Shown: positions 33,910 through 44,316, counted from the first letter of the stretch. The stretch is DNA of 64,000 nucleotides from Candidatus Latescibacterota bacterium (GCA_022824945.1 JAJDYX010000015.1:124001-188000); one strand, 5' to 3'. Notes: a model not told the origin generated them from the letters alone. Program-made: numbers and translations.

Positions 33910-34965
33910 TTAGAACCCAAGCCCCACAGTCACCCAGTGATTATCCTGAAAGTACTCGGTTCTGCCATAGGCATAATCCACTTGAAAAGCCATATTGCCC
34001 ATGGGCACATTGAGACCAAAGCCAAACGTCGGGCCGAGAATATACTCCTTCTTAAACCCATTGGGCAGGGCATCACCTGTTGGAGAAGTCACATATCCTC
34101 CGCGCAACTGAAGAATTTGCTTCATCGAATACTCAACGCCAGCCTGATACTCGTCAGTCGCCAGATTATTATTGCGGAAGGTCGCAGAAAAAGCAGCTTT
34201 GCCCAGCGCGTCTTCATAGAAAACATAGGAAAAACCGATTTCTATGGACGTGGGCAACTCCGCAGGTGCCAGTGCCGTGCGGAAAGTGCGCGACCCAGCT
34301 TGAGGATCAGCTTCTGGAATCGCGTCTTGCAATTTCACCACCCGATCCAGATCCGGACCATCAAACCGCAGATCGGGACCAAAATTTTGCATGGCAATAC
34401 CCAGCGTCAGACCTTTTAGCGCGGTTTTGTACTGAAAACCAAAATCAAACGCCAGGCCATTGGCGACCTCTCGCTTAATCGCCTCGTGGATATATTTAAT
34501 CGTAGTGCCAAACGACACGCGATCCGTCAACAATTGCGAATACGTAAATGTCACACACGAAAACCTCGGCGAAAGTATCTCACCCGTACCTTCGGGCGAT
34601 TCCTCGGTAGTCACAACAATATCGCCCACCGCAAACACGCGGGCACTGATCCCCACCGAAATATCATCCCTTAGACGCGTAGTAATCGCAAAATAATTTA
34701 TATTCATATCTGCGATATAATCCAGATACGAAAACACGGCTTCGCGCTTATGCGTTCCAAATACCAATCCCGAGGGATTCCACTGCAATGCCTCGGCACC
34801 TTTTACATGAGCCAGTATGGCACCCCCAAGTGCTGTACCGCGCGAACCAATTGGAATGCGCAACTCTTGTGCCGCAGCTGTACCGATGCGGCTCTCATCG
34901 CCTGCACGGGCATCCTGAGCGATCAATGCCAGCGCGGCAAACAGAAAAATCATCTGCCTGAACAT
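33910..34965 (-). CDS. PorV/PorQ-family outer-membrane beta-barrel protein
   Basis: A 351-residue protein with a signal peptide (cleavage near ARA, residue 21), then GSRGTALGGA near residue 40 and ALQWNPSGL near 60, the UPF0164/PorV signature, followed by FadL-like strands. It ends in aromatic VTVGLGF. PorV in Bacteroidetes shuttles type IX secretion cargo to the attachment complex. Here it is the last gene of an operon with a TonB receptor and a large exported protein bearing a FlgD-like C-terminal domain, consistent with export of that protein. GGAGG precedes the ATG. Confidence 0.85.
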   Translation of the reverse strand: MFRQMIFLFAALALIAQDARAGDESRIGTAAAQELRIPIGSRGTALGGAILAHVKGAEALQWNPSGLVFGTHKREAVFSYLDYIADMNINYFAITTRLRDDISVGISARVFAVGDIVVTTEESPEGTGEILSPRFSCVTFTYSQLLTDRVSFGTTIKYIHEAIKREVANGLAFDFGFQYKTALKGLTLGIAMQNFGPDLRFDGPDLDRVVKLQDAIPEADPQAGSRTFRTALAPAELPTSIEIGFSYVFYEDALGKAAFSATFRNNNLATDEYQAGVEYSMKQILQLRGGYVTSPTGDALPNGFKKEYILGPTFGFGLNVPMGNMAFQVDYAYGRTEYFQDNHWVTVGLGF

Positions 34966-34991
34966 AAGTTAGTCCTCCATTCAGCGGTTCG

Positions 34992-37900
34992 TTAAAATGA
35001 GTTCAGCGTCTCAGCTTCCATGAACACCGCGCACTTGATAAAATGCGTACCGATATTTGGCGCGTCAAAATGCGCGATATAAATGCCGCTGGCAACCAGC
35101 ACGCCCTGATCTGTCTTCAGATCCCAGGTATCAAACGACAGACCGTTATTGTGGTCAATCGTCCGCACCAGATCGCCCGACAGACTGAAAATGCGGATCG
35201 TGCATTGCGCGGGCAGATTGGTAAAACGCATCTGGCGTGCGAGCGAATTAAATTCATAAGACGAACGCCCCAGATACGGATTGGGCACCGCCAGAATTTT
35301 TGTCAAATCCTCCAACGCCATCTCTTGATCACCGCGGAGAGTCCCCTGCGTGTTAAATGAAAACACATCGTTGGAGGTATTGATTTTATTGGCGGTCATC
35401 AAAAATGAATCGCCATCCTGTGGAAACCGATCTACCGCGCGGCGATTAACAAAAAGGATATACATAATGGGCGGTGCCGGATTGTCGTTAATCATGCCCT
35501 GAGACAACTCCGCCAAATTGGAATCATCGTCCCGCTCGGTATAATTTCGATCAAAAATGAACAGCCACTCGCGGGCGACAAATGTATGGGGTACATCTTG
35601 GAAAAATGGCGGATTCCAGGTCCCATTGACCAGGCCGCTTGGTAGATTGTTTTCCAGCCACCCCACTTCGAGACGCCGATTATTTTCGACATCCCATGCC
35701 GACAAAGCAATGGGCCTCCGGTCTTGATACACATAAACACCCGGACCTTCTGTATTGACGATGTAAGCACTCCAGTCATAAGGCACTTTGGACAGGGTGA
35801 GTTCATCGGGAGCAGGTGCAGGTCTGTTCGCGGCACGCAAATACCGATATCCCCACGACACATTGGGATTTGTCAGATCAAGGGGTTTGTACTGATCTTC
35901 GCCATCATCCTCAATCACACTGGTAAATCGCAATTCCACATTGACCAACTGCGAAGGTGACACGCTCGTGGGACCAAACCAACTATGGGCAACATCGCCC
36001 GTTATCGCACCACCAAAGCCTTCAGTAGAAAAACCAGCCAAATAGGGACTGGTATTCGCCCAGGTCATCCACCGCGCGCCCGATGGAATATCCCAATCTT
36101 TCATGCCGAGAGGAGGGCCGGTGACGCGCACGAGCAAACCCTCGACAATTGGATTGGTAATCGCATCATTTAGATTTGCGTGCTGCTGCATATCTGAAAG
36201 CACGGCCTGACCACTCGACAGATTGATCAAATCCCACACTGTTCCGGCCTCGGTATCGCGGAAGCGCACTTCGTAAGACGCGCCCGTAACCCGTGTATCG
36301 TCAACCACCTCCACAGCCACAATACCATCGCTTACACCCGATGTGTGCTCTACGACACTATCCACCTCCACGGTATTGAAGCGCGTACCCGCAGTGGGTC
36401 CACGCGGCACAATGCCATTGGCCGGAATCATCTCATCCGAAAGAGGCTTAAACGTCATGCGCCCATCAGCCAGAGGTGTGATAGATGTCTCGAGCACTTT
36501 TGGCGACCTGCTCTCATTCAACGAATAGGCCGTCACCGCAAAATAATAGGTTTTACCCGTCACCAGCCTGCCGCCCAAAACCTTATCCTCGGTCAGTTCG
36601 ATAAAGCGCCGAATACCCGAGTCGCCGCCAAATTGCACGGGCGAGTTGACCACCACACCGGCACCTTCATCGAACTCATTGTCAAAAATAATGGCCGAAC
36701 CATTGACCACGTCATAAGTCACAAGACGCCGCCAGGGACCAGCGACCGACTCGCCCTGGTACACATTATAACCTTCAAATGCATAATCGCCCGAAGCGAC
36801 TTCTGAGTCATCTCCCCAGGTCAACTGAATTCTGCCATTGCCTCCGTGATCACCCGTCACACCCACAGACACTTTGGGTGCGGGCGGGGGCGATGGCAAT
36901 TCAAAATTGGCATCAAAAGCCGATTGTGCAAATGTATCGTTAAAACGCGCGGCCGTAATCGACGTGAGACGATCCTGACCTTGCCCAATAATAATGGCGC
37001 CCACCACTTCCTGCGTATCGCCGGGCGCGAAGGTAAACGGACCCGCCGTAAGCATCAAGCGGCGGTCGGCCGGGTTTTCGTCAAGCCAGCCCGCGCCCGT
37101 AACCGGATCCCCATCGACCATAAATGCCTTCACCTGACCCGTAATCGGATCGGTGTGCAGGGCCACGCCGCCGTCCGGGTCAACGCCCTTCATATAATTA
37201 AAGGTCTCTTCTGCGGTTTGAGGATCCGTGCCGTTGATGTATTTGTTAAACGACGTCATCGGCAATTCCACACCGTCGTCGCCAATCGGACCCTTGAAAA
37301 AGTCATACCCCACGGCCGGAGGTGACGAACCATACTGCGCATCTACATTTGACCCGTTATAGCAAAACCCAAAGCTGGTCTCCACATCGCAGCCCACCAG
37401 GTCGTTATCGGCTTGCCCCAGATCGGGATCAGACCAGATCGACACATAAGTGCTATCGATGGTATTACCACCCTTGTTGATGATCAAAAATTTGATGAAT
37501 ACCACATTGCCCAGTGGTCCCGTGCGGTCGAACCCAAATGTCGTCTGCTGTATTTCAAGACCCAAAGGCGCGGTCTGCATATTGGCGTGAACCCCGGGAT
37601 CGGCATCGTTATACACCGCCCACAGGGTCTGATCGCCCAGTACCATCGGCGTCCCGTCGGGATTGACTGGCGCGCCGTCTTCAACCGGCCACTGCGCGTA
37701 ATCCGGGTTTTCCGGGCCATCGCCTCTGTTAATCTTATACACGCGATAGCGATCAGGTCCCGGGTCGGCAGGTGTGCCGTCGGGCAAAATCGGCCCGGGC
37801 GCATACTCAAATGAATACTCGGCAATCGCCACGCGGATCTCTCCATTGACCTTGCCCGCAATCCACGGACCAGAGGCAAATACCGCGGTTTTGCCCGTGC

Positions 37901-38114
37901 CCTTGGGAAATTCAAGACCCGAGGCTCCGGTCGCCAGGTCCCAGGAAAATGATCCCCGGTTTGTCACAAACATTCTGATATTGTTCACATCAATCACTTG
38001 ATCATTGCTAATTTTACCCAATCGCGGCTTTTGCGAGGGCGATACAGCCAGCGCAACACCAGCCATGCTCACGCTCATCAAAGCCAGCGTCAAAATATTC
38101 AAAAAGCTTTTCAT
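34992..38114 (-). CDS. Large exported protein with FlgD-like C-terminal (sorting) domain
   Basis: A 1040-residue protein with a signal peptide (cleavage near VALA, residue 24). The long beta-rich body includes an FN3-like stretch (about residues 400-540, EGYNVYQGESVAGPWRRL then TYYFAVTAYSLNESR). The C-terminal 90 residues, starting VPNPYLGRSSYEF, match the FlgD-Ig/type A sorting-domain pattern (TIRIFSLSGDLVRTID, SGIYIAHF). The start at 38114 has GGGAG eight bases upstream; an ATG at 38129 directly abuts the upstream stop. It is probably a surface partner of the TonB receptor, analogous in role to a SusD/SusF-like lipoprotein but of another fold. The ligand is unknown. Confidence 0.75.
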   Translation of the reverse strand: MKSFLNILTLALMSVSMAGVALAVSPSQKPRLGKISNDQVIDVNNIRMFVTNRGSFSWDLATGASGLEFPKGTGKTAVFASGPWIAGKVNGEIRVAIAEYSFEYAPGPILPDGTPADPGPDRYRVYKINRGDGPENPDYAQWPVEDGAPVNPDGTPMVLGDQTLWAVYNDADPGVHANMQTAPLGLEIQQTTFGFDRTGPLGNVVFIKFLIINKGGNTIDSTYVSIWSDPDLGQADNDLVGCDVETSFGFCYNGSNVDAQYGSSPPAVGYDFFKGPIGDDGVELPMTSFNKYINGTDPQTAEETFNYMKGVDPDGGVALHTDPITGQVKAFMVDGDPVTGAGWLDENPADRRLMLTAGPFTFAPGDTQEVVGAIIIGQGQDRLTSITAARFNDTFAQSAFDANFELPSPPPAPKVSVGVTGDHGGNGRIQLTWGDDSEVASGDYAFEGYNVYQGESVAGPWRRLVTYDVVNGSAIIFDNEFDEGAGVVVNSPVQFGGDSGIRRFIELTEDKVLGGRLVTGKTYYFAVTAYSLNESRSPKVLETSITPLADGRMTFKPLSDEMIPANGIVPRGPTAGTRFNTVEVDSVVEHTSGVSDGIVAVEVVDDTRVTGASYEVRFRDTEAGTVWDLINLSSGQAVLSDMQQHANLNDAITNPIVEGLLVRVTGPPLGMKDWDIPSGARWMTWANTSPYLAGFSTEGFGGAITGDVAHSWFGPTSVSPSQLVNVELRFTSVIEDDGEDQYKPLDLTNPNVSWGYRYLRAANRPAPAPDELTLSKVPYDWSAYIVNTEGPGVYVYQDRRPIALSAWDVENNRRLEVGWLENNLPSGLVNGTWNPPFFQDVPHTFVAREWLFIFDRNYTERDDDSNLAELSQGMINDNPAPPIMYILFVNRRAVDRFPQDGDSFLMTANKINTSNDVFSFNTQGTLRGDQEMALEDLTKILAVPNPYLGRSSYEFNSLARQMRFTNLPAQCTIRIFSLSGDLVRTIDHNNGLSFDTWDLKTDQGVLVASGIYIAHFDAPNIGTHFIKCAVFMEAETLNSF

Positions 38115-38129
38115 GTCCTGATCTCCCAT

Positions 38130-41084
38130 TTAGAAGCTGAGCGCGAGTCCAAAGCGAACCTGCCGCGGCGTGCCAAAGTTGAATGGGCTTTTCTCTTTGA
38201 GCTTGTATTTGTCTTCGCCCAGTTGACCAAAGCGAGCCACAAATTCGCGGCCTTCGTCTGTATTCAACCAGCCCGAAGTCGTCGGACTGCCCGTGCTCGA
38301 ATACACGGGACTGGTTGCATTGGCGCGGTTGAGCAAATTGAGCACCCACACGTATATGTCGCCCTGAAGGCCTATAATTTTGAAGCGCTTATTCGCCTTC
38401 GCATCGATCCTGAATGTCCAGGGACCATAGCTGGAATTTATAGGACCCGAAGGACGTGAAAACGCAGCCGCCGTGGTCACTTCATTATACGTGAACGTAG
38501 GGGTATAGGGGAACCCACTCCCGGCAGTGAACAACACATTGATCCCGGCATTGGACAGCGGCTGACCGCCCAGGAACCTCGGGCCGTCTTTATCTACGAA
38601 TCGATAGTCAATTGATGCCGAAATTTTGTGGCGTTGATCAAAGGCGAGTGGTGAGGTCGTTTTGGGCGGCTCGGTCACGCCGGGTTGGAATGTCCAGGCG
38701 ATCTGTCGCTGGGTTTGTGGCGATGATCCCGTGCCCGTCGCATAAGCGAGTGAATAAGACACGCGCGCTGTCGTGCGCCCTGTGCGCCGCATGAGCAAAC
38801 CAAAGTCCAGCCCCTTGATGGTTCCGTAGTCGGTGTTGCGGAACGAGGCAAAAGCCGCAGGATCAGACGGAATTGTCGTCACCTGGACGAGGTTTTCCAC
38901 GGCTTTGTAATAGGCAGTGACATCGACACTGGCATGACCGCCCACCTGCTGCACCACACCCACTTCATAAGCCGTGGTTTTTTCCGGCTTGAGATTCGGA
39001 TTGCCAAAGGCAAAATAATATCCCCCCAAAGGCGCTTTGTATTCCAGATAATCCAGACCAACATACAGGTCTTCCAGCTTGGGTTGCTGGTAAAAAATGC
39101 CGTAGTTCATGTGAAACACGGTCTTATCTGTGACGGGAAATCCAACCCCCAGGCGCGGGCTGACCTTGTGATACACGCTATTGCCAGCCAGATCCGATGG
39201 ATCCAGCGTGGTATCGCCACCCAGTGGCACGCCTTCATTCGCCAGCACATCGGTACTCGCATTCAAATAATCGTACCGCACGCCCGCATTGATGATCAAC
39301 CCGTCGTATTCCATCTTGTCCTGCACGTAAAAAGAAGCCAAAATGGGTTCTTTTAGCGCGTCGCGGGTCGAATCCAGAGGCTCGATTACCTGATTATTCC
39401 AGTTGTAATCATACCCATAGCGGTTCACATCTTGAAAGCCACCTCTGTCGTCTGAACTGACGAACGGTCCGCGAAAGATCAAACTGGGGACCAGATGACG
39501 GTAATAACGCAACCGATGCATCTGCACGTCAAAACCGAGCTTGAACTGGTGATTGCGGCTGACCTGACTGGTCAAATCAAAGTCGATAGGCGTGAGATAA
39601 AATGAGCTACTTTGCTCAAAGCTATTATATATGCGCCCCTCATCGCCTTCAAAATACGTTATAGGGCGATCATTGATGGTTTCCGTTGTCCGCGTAATCT
39701 CAGTGGAATCTATATCGCCGCGTGCAAACAAACTTTCCGCGTCATAACGCGGATTGCCCTGGGGACGGGCATAGTCGTGCAAATTGTCGAAATGAACCCC
39801 GTCGCCCCCCTTGAAATTCTGGTCGAACATACTTGTTTGCAAGGTGAAGAAGGTCTTTGCACCGAGTGTATAGGTCACGCGAGCAAACGCCGAATAGTTA
39901 TCTCTTTTCACACGCGGCGCATGACGCAAATTGTAGCGATATGAGTGAATATAGCTCAAGCGATCCGTTTTTGAGCCTACAATCCCGGCTTTCAAACCGA
40001 TTTCGTCGGACAACCGATACGCCAGCTTGCCCTGCCAGCCCCATCTCTCGAGCGTATAATGCGGCAAGATGCCTTCGCTGAGCAAATCGTACTCTTCCTG
40101 TGACAACAGGTCTTTTTCCCACTCGTGAACTTCCACACCCCACTTCGGGCTGCGGTCGAGGCGATCAATGCGTTCCCCAGAGACAAAAAACGAAGGCCCG
40201 TTCGTCCCGGGAATGAGTGGACCACCAAATGTCGCATCGGTCGTGTTATATCCGTAAGAGGGCGCACCAGCCCAACTGCGGTCATTCCACTCATCGGTAA
40301 TATGTTCCACAGACCCCGAATAGTTCTGCCCGCCTTCGCGCGTCACCACCTTGACAACGCCCGACATCACGCGTCCGTACTCCGCTTCAAACCCACCTAC
40401 AATCACAGATACCTGATCTATAGCACCATTGCTCAGCGTCGTGGACGATGAGCCAAATTGCAAATCCTTCTGCGATACGCCATCAACAATGTAATCGACT
40501 TCGGAAAACCGCCCACCGCGTACGTAAAGTGTGCCGTTCCGATTCGTCACGCCCGCCTGCAGGGACGTTGCCGCTGCATACCCGCGAACCGGCATATATT
40601 CGAGTTCTTCGCTGGTTACGAGGCGCATCGAACTGGTCTTGTCTTTTTGCACCAGCGGGCGCTCCGCCACCACTTCGATGGCTTCGGCTTCCAGAGCCTG
40701 TGCTGTGAGCACAAAATCGACTTCGGTGGTCAAATCGGGCAATACTTTAATGCCTTTGATCACCACGTCACGATACCCGATAAAGCTACATTTTACGTCA
40801 AAAGTGCCTGCCGGCACATTCAAAATTACAAAATTGCCTTCGGTATCTGATGTCGCACCAAAGACACTGTGCAGGCCCAGAACCACCACATTGGCACCAG
40901 GCAAGCCACCACCATCATCTTTGTCAACAATCTGACCCGCAATTTTACCCGTCACCCCGGCCATCGCCGATGCGGATAAAAACGACATCGCAACAAATGC
41001 GATTATCCATCTTGTCAGGGTTAACTCCCTTCTGAAATAATTTCGAAAACCAGACTTAAAGACGCTCGCGCGCCTCTCATTCAT
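38130..41084 (-). CDS. TonB-dependent outer-membrane receptor with carboxypeptidase-regulatory-like N-terminus
   Basis: A 984-residue receptor. After the signal region (hydrophobic stretch about residues 26-43) comes a CarboxypepD_reg-like domain (about 45-130, IAGQIVDKDDGGGLPGANVVV), a plug (about 140-250, LYVRGGRFSEVDYIVDGVSQ) and a large barrel ending in VRFGLALSF. The start is unclear: ATG 41084 has no good RBS and gives about 25 extra residues before the signal core, whereas GGGAG lies six bases before an in-frame CTG that would start exactly at the signal peptide. It leads the TonB / exported protein / PorV operon. No canonical TonB box was recognised. Confidence 0.9.
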   Translation of the reverse strand: MNERRASVFKSGFRNYFRRELTLTRWIIAFVAMSFLSASAMAGVTGKIAGQIVDKDDGGGLPGANVVVLGLHSVFGATSDTEGNFVILNVPAGTFDVKCSFIGYRDVVIKGIKVLPDLTTEVDFVLTAQALEAEAIEVVAERPLVQKDKTSSMRLVTSEELEYMPVRGYAAATSLQAGVTNRNGTLYVRGGRFSEVDYIVDGVSQKDLQFGSSSTTLSNGAIDQVSVIVGGFEAEYGRVMSGVVKVVTREGGQNYSGSVEHITDEWNDRSWAGAPSYGYNTTDATFGGPLIPGTNGPSFFVSGERIDRLDRSPKWGVEVHEWEKDLLSQEEYDLLSEGILPHYTLERWGWQGKLAYRLSDEIGLKAGIVGSKTDRLSYIHSYRYNLRHAPRVKRDNYSAFARVTYTLGAKTFFTLQTSMFDQNFKGGDGVHFDNLHDYARPQGNPRYDAESLFARGDIDSTEITRTTETINDRPITYFEGDEGRIYNSFEQSSSFYLTPIDFDLTSQVSRNHQFKLGFDVQMHRLRYYRHLVPSLIFRGPFVSSDDRGGFQDVNRYGYDYNWNNQVIEPLDSTRDALKEPILASFYVQDKMEYDGLIINAGVRYDYLNASTDVLANEGVPLGGDTTLDPSDLAGNSVYHKVSPRLGVGFPVTDKTVFHMNYGIFYQQPKLEDLYVGLDYLEYKAPLGGYYFAFGNPNLKPEKTTAYEVGVVQQVGGHASVDVTAYYKAVENLVQVTTIPSDPAAFASFRNTDYGTIKGLDFGLLMRRTGRTTARVSYSLAYATGTGSSPQTQRQIAWTFQPGVTEPPKTTSPLAFDQRHKISASIDYRFVDKDGPRFLGGQPLSNAGINVLFTAGSGFPYTPTFTYNEVTTAAAFSRPSGPINSSYGPWTFRIDAKANKRFKIIGLQGDIYVWVLNLLNRANATSPVYSSTGSPTTSGWLNTDEGREFVARFGQLGEDKYKLKEKSPFNFGTPRQVRFGLALSF

Positions 41085-41158
41085 CCCCCTCACGTAAATC
41101 GTTCTCAGCTATGTACTGTATCACCTCCTTATTCTCCCCCGACAATAAGTCATTTACC

Positions 41159-42250
41159 TCACACCGATGACAGCGACATACCCTGATGAATGGGCTTTCC
41201 CTGTGACCGGCGCACCTGAATGAGTTCGGACACAATACTCACGGCGATTTCTTCGGGTGTATCTGCGCCGATATCCAATCCAATCGGCGCGTGAACCGCA
41301 TCCAATTTTTCTCGCGGGATGCCTTTGGCTTCAAACTCTCTCCACATCAGCGCGATCTTCCGACGGCTGCCAATCATACCGACATACGCCGCCTGAGTCT
41401 TAATCGCCTGCTCAATAACCGGCTTGTCGTGCTGGTGCCCGCGCGTCACAGCCACCACATAAGACAAATCGTCAATGACCAGATGATCAAAAGCCGTCTC
41501 CATCTCCAGCGTCAGCGTTTCACTCGCCATGGGAAACCGCTCTTTATTCGCAAACATGGGCCGGTCGTCAATAACCACAATCCGAAACCCAACCGAATGC
41601 GCGATCTGCGCGATGGCAAAGGACACGTGCCCCCCACCAAACAAAAACAGCGTGGGTTCGGGACAAATAGATTCCAAAAAGACCACAACGGGTTCCGAGC
41701 CGATCTTTATAACTTTGAGCAAACTCTCCGGAATCGCCTCAAAAGCCGCCACCTCTTCGCGCACACATGCTTCAGCAAGACCATGTCCCAGACTCCCCAC
41801 TGTTTTGCCATCGGGATGTACCAATAACTTCGCACCCACCTGATCACCGCCCGAAACCAGCGTTGCCAACACAGCCGAACCGCGCACTTTGCGAACCCGA
41901 GCAATATCGCCGAGCATGTCATCTGCGCGACCGGGCAGCAGAGGTTCGGTAAAAATCTCGACATTGCCGCCGCAATTGAGGCCATTTTCGCCCGCGTGTT
42001 TTTCCGTCAAAATAAACTTCTGCAACGTCGGCGCCCCGGTTTCCATCACATGACGGGCTTCGGCCCACACATCGGCTTCCAAACAACCACCACCCACCGT
42101 ACCTATAATTTTGCCATCGGGACGCACGAGCATCTTCGCCTTTTTGCTCATCGGCAAAGACCCCTTGCTCGACACAATCGTCGATAAGGCGGCCTTTTCA
42201 CCCTGAGAAATCAGAGTCAAAGCCTCTTGAAAAACATCTCGACCAGCCAT
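41159..42250 (-). CDS. XdhC/CoxI-family molybdenum-enzyme maturation factor
   Basis: A 363-residue protein with the N-terminal XdhC_CoxI domain (IVSSKGSLPMSKKAKMLV, GTVGGGCLEADV near residues 50-62, ENGLNCGG near 90) and a C-terminal Rossmann XdhC_C domain (LFLFGGGHVSFAIAQIA near 200, VAVTRGHQHD near 262, YVGMIGSRRK near 285). XdhC proteins bind the molybdenum cofactor and help its sulfuration and insertion into xanthine or CO dehydrogenases. It is the last gene of a NUDIX-MoxR-VWA-XdhC operon; no molybdo-hydroxylase subunits are in the window. Confidence 0.93.
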   Translation of the reverse strand: MAGRDVFQEALTLISQGEKAALSTIVSSKGSLPMSKKAKMLVRPDGKIIGTVGGGCLEADVWAEARHVMETGAPTLQKFILTEKHAGENGLNCGGNVEIFTEPLLPGRADDMLGDIARVRKVRGSAVLATLVSGGDQVGAKLLVHPDGKTVGSLGHGLAEACVREEVAAFEAIPESLLKVIKIGSEPVVVFLESICPEPTLFLFGGGHVSFAIAQIAHSVGFRIVVIDDRPMFANKERFPMASETLTLEMETAFDHLVIDDLSYVVAVTRGHQHDKPVIEQAIKTQAAYVGMIGSRRKIALMWREFEAKGIPREKLDAVHAPIGLDIGADTPEEIAVSIVSELIQVRRSQGKPIHQGMSLSSV

Positions 42251-42259
42251 AACATCCCC

Positions 42260-43396
42260 CTACTTCCAAACAGACCGCAGTGTTCGAGCCAATTGAATCA
42301 AACTCTCCAGATTGTGTGCGGGCAAAAAATAATCCAGATATGGAAGTGCTGTCTTCATCCCCAAACACAGGGGCTGATATCCCGGCGTGCCCAAAAGCGG
42401 ATTGAGCCACATCAACTTATGTACGCGCTTTCGCAAACGCGCCATCTCTTGTCGCATCAAATCGGGATCGCCCCGATCCCAACCATCACTCACAATAATC
42501 ATCACAGTGCGCGAGTGCAACATATCGCGTGCAAACTGATCGTTAAACTCGCGCAAGCACCCGCCAATATCTGTACCGCCTGCCCAGTCGTGTACTGTAT
42601 CAGCCACTTCCACGAGTGATTCTTCAATGCCTTTTGTTTTCAGCAGTCGCGAAATCGCGGTCATCCGCGTGGAAAACACCCCGACCTCCACATCTCGGAT
42701 CTCGCGCTTGAGCGCGTAGATAAAGCGAATAAGAAAGCGGCTGTAACAATCCATAGACCCGCTCACATCACACAACAACATCAGCTTGGTCTTTTTGATG
42801 CGCCGTCGCTTCATCATCAATTCGACACCATCAGAACCATATAGCGCATTGCGCCGCCATGTGCGCCTGAAATCCAGTTCAGCCCCCCGATTCTCGGGCA
42901 CGCGCCTGCGACTGCGGCGATTGGCAATAATATTCACAATCTCGTGAATCACCTTTCGAGCCTGCTCAATCTCGCGATCGGACATTGCGGCCAGATCTTT
43001 TCCCATCAAAGCCTCATCGGGGCTATACCCAACCTCCTCGGATTCGCCCTCCCCCTCGGCCTCTTCCTGCAAATCTGCGGTATCCACCACCTCATTGACA
43101 TCTGCCTGAACATCGAGATCCGGATCTCCGCCGGCATCCGTATCGGTCAGCGTCATATCGTCGGGCAAAATCGGCCGCGCCCAGAAAGCCTTGAAAACCT
43201 CGTCAAAAGTATCCAGATCGTCGTAGCGCGACACCAGTGTTGCCCGCGCAGCAGCGTAAAAATCGCTTCGATTATGCAGGCTGATATATCGAAAACTGTC
43301 GCACAAATCGATGAGATTACCCGCATTGACTTCAACGCCTGCACTGTGCAAAGCCCTTGAAAAACCGACAACTCGTCCCAGCATAGTTCCTGGCAT
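42260..43396 (-). CDS. CoxE-like VWA-domain protein
   Basis: A 378-residue protein of the VWA_CoxE family. The N-terminal half is helical with an acidic linker (about 85-130). The C-terminal half is a von Willebrand A domain with the MIDAS motif DVSGSM starting near residue 210 and VIIVSDGWDRGDP near 305. CoxE works with the MoxR ATPase CoxD in maturing the [CuSMoO2] site of CO dehydrogenase. AGGAG precedes the ATG. Gene order and a nine-base gap to the XdhC gene suggest one maturation machine. Confidence 0.92.
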   Translation of the reverse strand: MPGTMLGRVVGFSRALHSAGVEVNAGNLIDLCDSFRYISLHNRSDFYAAARATLVSRYDDLDTFDEVFKAFWARPILPDDMTLTDTDAGGDPDLDVQADVNEVVDTADLQEEAEGEGESEEVGYSPDEALMGKDLAAMSDREIEQARKVIHEIVNIIANRRSRRRVPENRGAELDFRRTWRRNALYGSDGVELMMKRRRIKKTKLMLLCDVSGSMDCYSRFLIRFIYALKREIRDVEVGVFSTRMTAISRLLKTKGIEESLVEVADTVHDWAGGTDIGGCLREFNDQFARDMLHSRTVMIIVSDGWDRGDPDLMRQEMARLRKRVHKLMWLNPLLGTPGYQPLCLGMKTALPYLDYFLPAHNLESLIQLARTLRSVWK

Positions 43397-43404
43397 GTAA
43401 TCTC

Positions 43405-44316
43405 CTAAACGCCAATTTGCGTGCGTTCTTTTAACAATCGGGCCTTTTCAATCAGTTGTGGCAGGCCGTCTTCCTGAATTTTTTCAATATCTTCTTTGTA
43501 CTTCAAAACACATCCCAGTGTCGCATCAACCGTCTGCGGATCCAATTCTTCAACCCGCATAGCCATCAGAGCCAGTGCCCAATCAATCGTTTCGGCAACA
43601 CCTGGTTTTTTGTAAAAATCGCGATTGCGCAACAGTTGCATAAACCCACAAACCTGTTGTGCCAATTCGTTCTGCACACCCGCCACACGCGACCGCACAA
43701 TATCCATTTCTTTGCCAAACGTGGGATAGTCAATCCACAAATACAAACACCGGCGCTTCAGCGCGTCGTGCAACTCGCGCGTACGGTTGGACGTAAGCAC
43801 GACAAACGGCACTTGCATCGCTTTTATCGCACCAATCTCGGGAATCGTAATCTGGAAATCGGACAACACTTCGAGCAAAAACGCCTCGAACTCTTCATCC
43901 GACCGATCCACTTCGTCAATCAACAACACCTGTTGCTTTGTTTCGCTACCCTCAAGAGCCGACAAAAGGGGGCGCTTGAGCAAAAAATCTTCGCGAAAAA
44001 TATTCTGACCAATTTCAGCTTTGTCAATTCCCCGCGCTTCTTCGAGCCTTAGCTCCAGCATCTGGCGCGGATAATTCCATTCGTACAATGCCGTATTGGC
44101 ATCAATGCCTTCATAGCACTGCAATCGAATCAATTCGGTATCAAAAATACCGGCCATAACTTTGGCCACTTCCGTCTTTCCAACGCCTGGTTCCCCCTCC
44201 AGAAAAATCGGTTTGCCAAGCGCCTGCGCCAAAAAAATCGTCGTTGCCAACGTGCGGTCCGTGATATACCCCTGCTCGGCAAACCGCGCTTCAACATCTT
44301 CAATAGAATTCAGCAT
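43405..44316 (-). CDS. MoxR/CoxD-type AAA+ ATPase
   Basis: A 303-residue AAA+ protein with Walker A GEPGVGKTE near residues 42-50, Walker B LLIDEVDR near 112-120, and LTSNRTRELHDALKRRCLY near 150-168 (sensor 1 and arginine finger). MoxR ATPases act as chaperones with VWA partners. The start at 44316 has AAAGG five bases upstream and overlaps the end of the NUDIX gene by seven bases. It lies directly upstream of the CoxE-like gene. Confidence 0.94.
   Translation of the reverse strand: MLNSIEDVEARFAEQGYITDRTLATTIFLAQALGKPIFLEGEPGVGKTEVAKVMAGIFDTELIRLQCYEGIDANTALYEWNYPRQMLELRLEEARGIDKAEIGQNIFREDFLLKRPLLSALEGSETKQQVLLIDEVDRSDEEFEAFLLEVLSDFQITIPEIGAIKAMQVPFVVLTSNRTRELHDALKRRCLYLWIDYPTFGKEMDIVRSRVAGVQNELAQQVCGFMQLLRNRDFYKKPGVAETIDWALALMAMRVEELDPQTVDATLGCVLKYKEDIEKIQEDGLPQLIEKARLLKERTQIGV

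Noticed and set aside
41094..41158. Search for a terminator between the XdhC and TonB receptor genes
   Set aside because: No stable hairpin with a T-tract is visible in this short gap; the separation of the two operons rests only on function.
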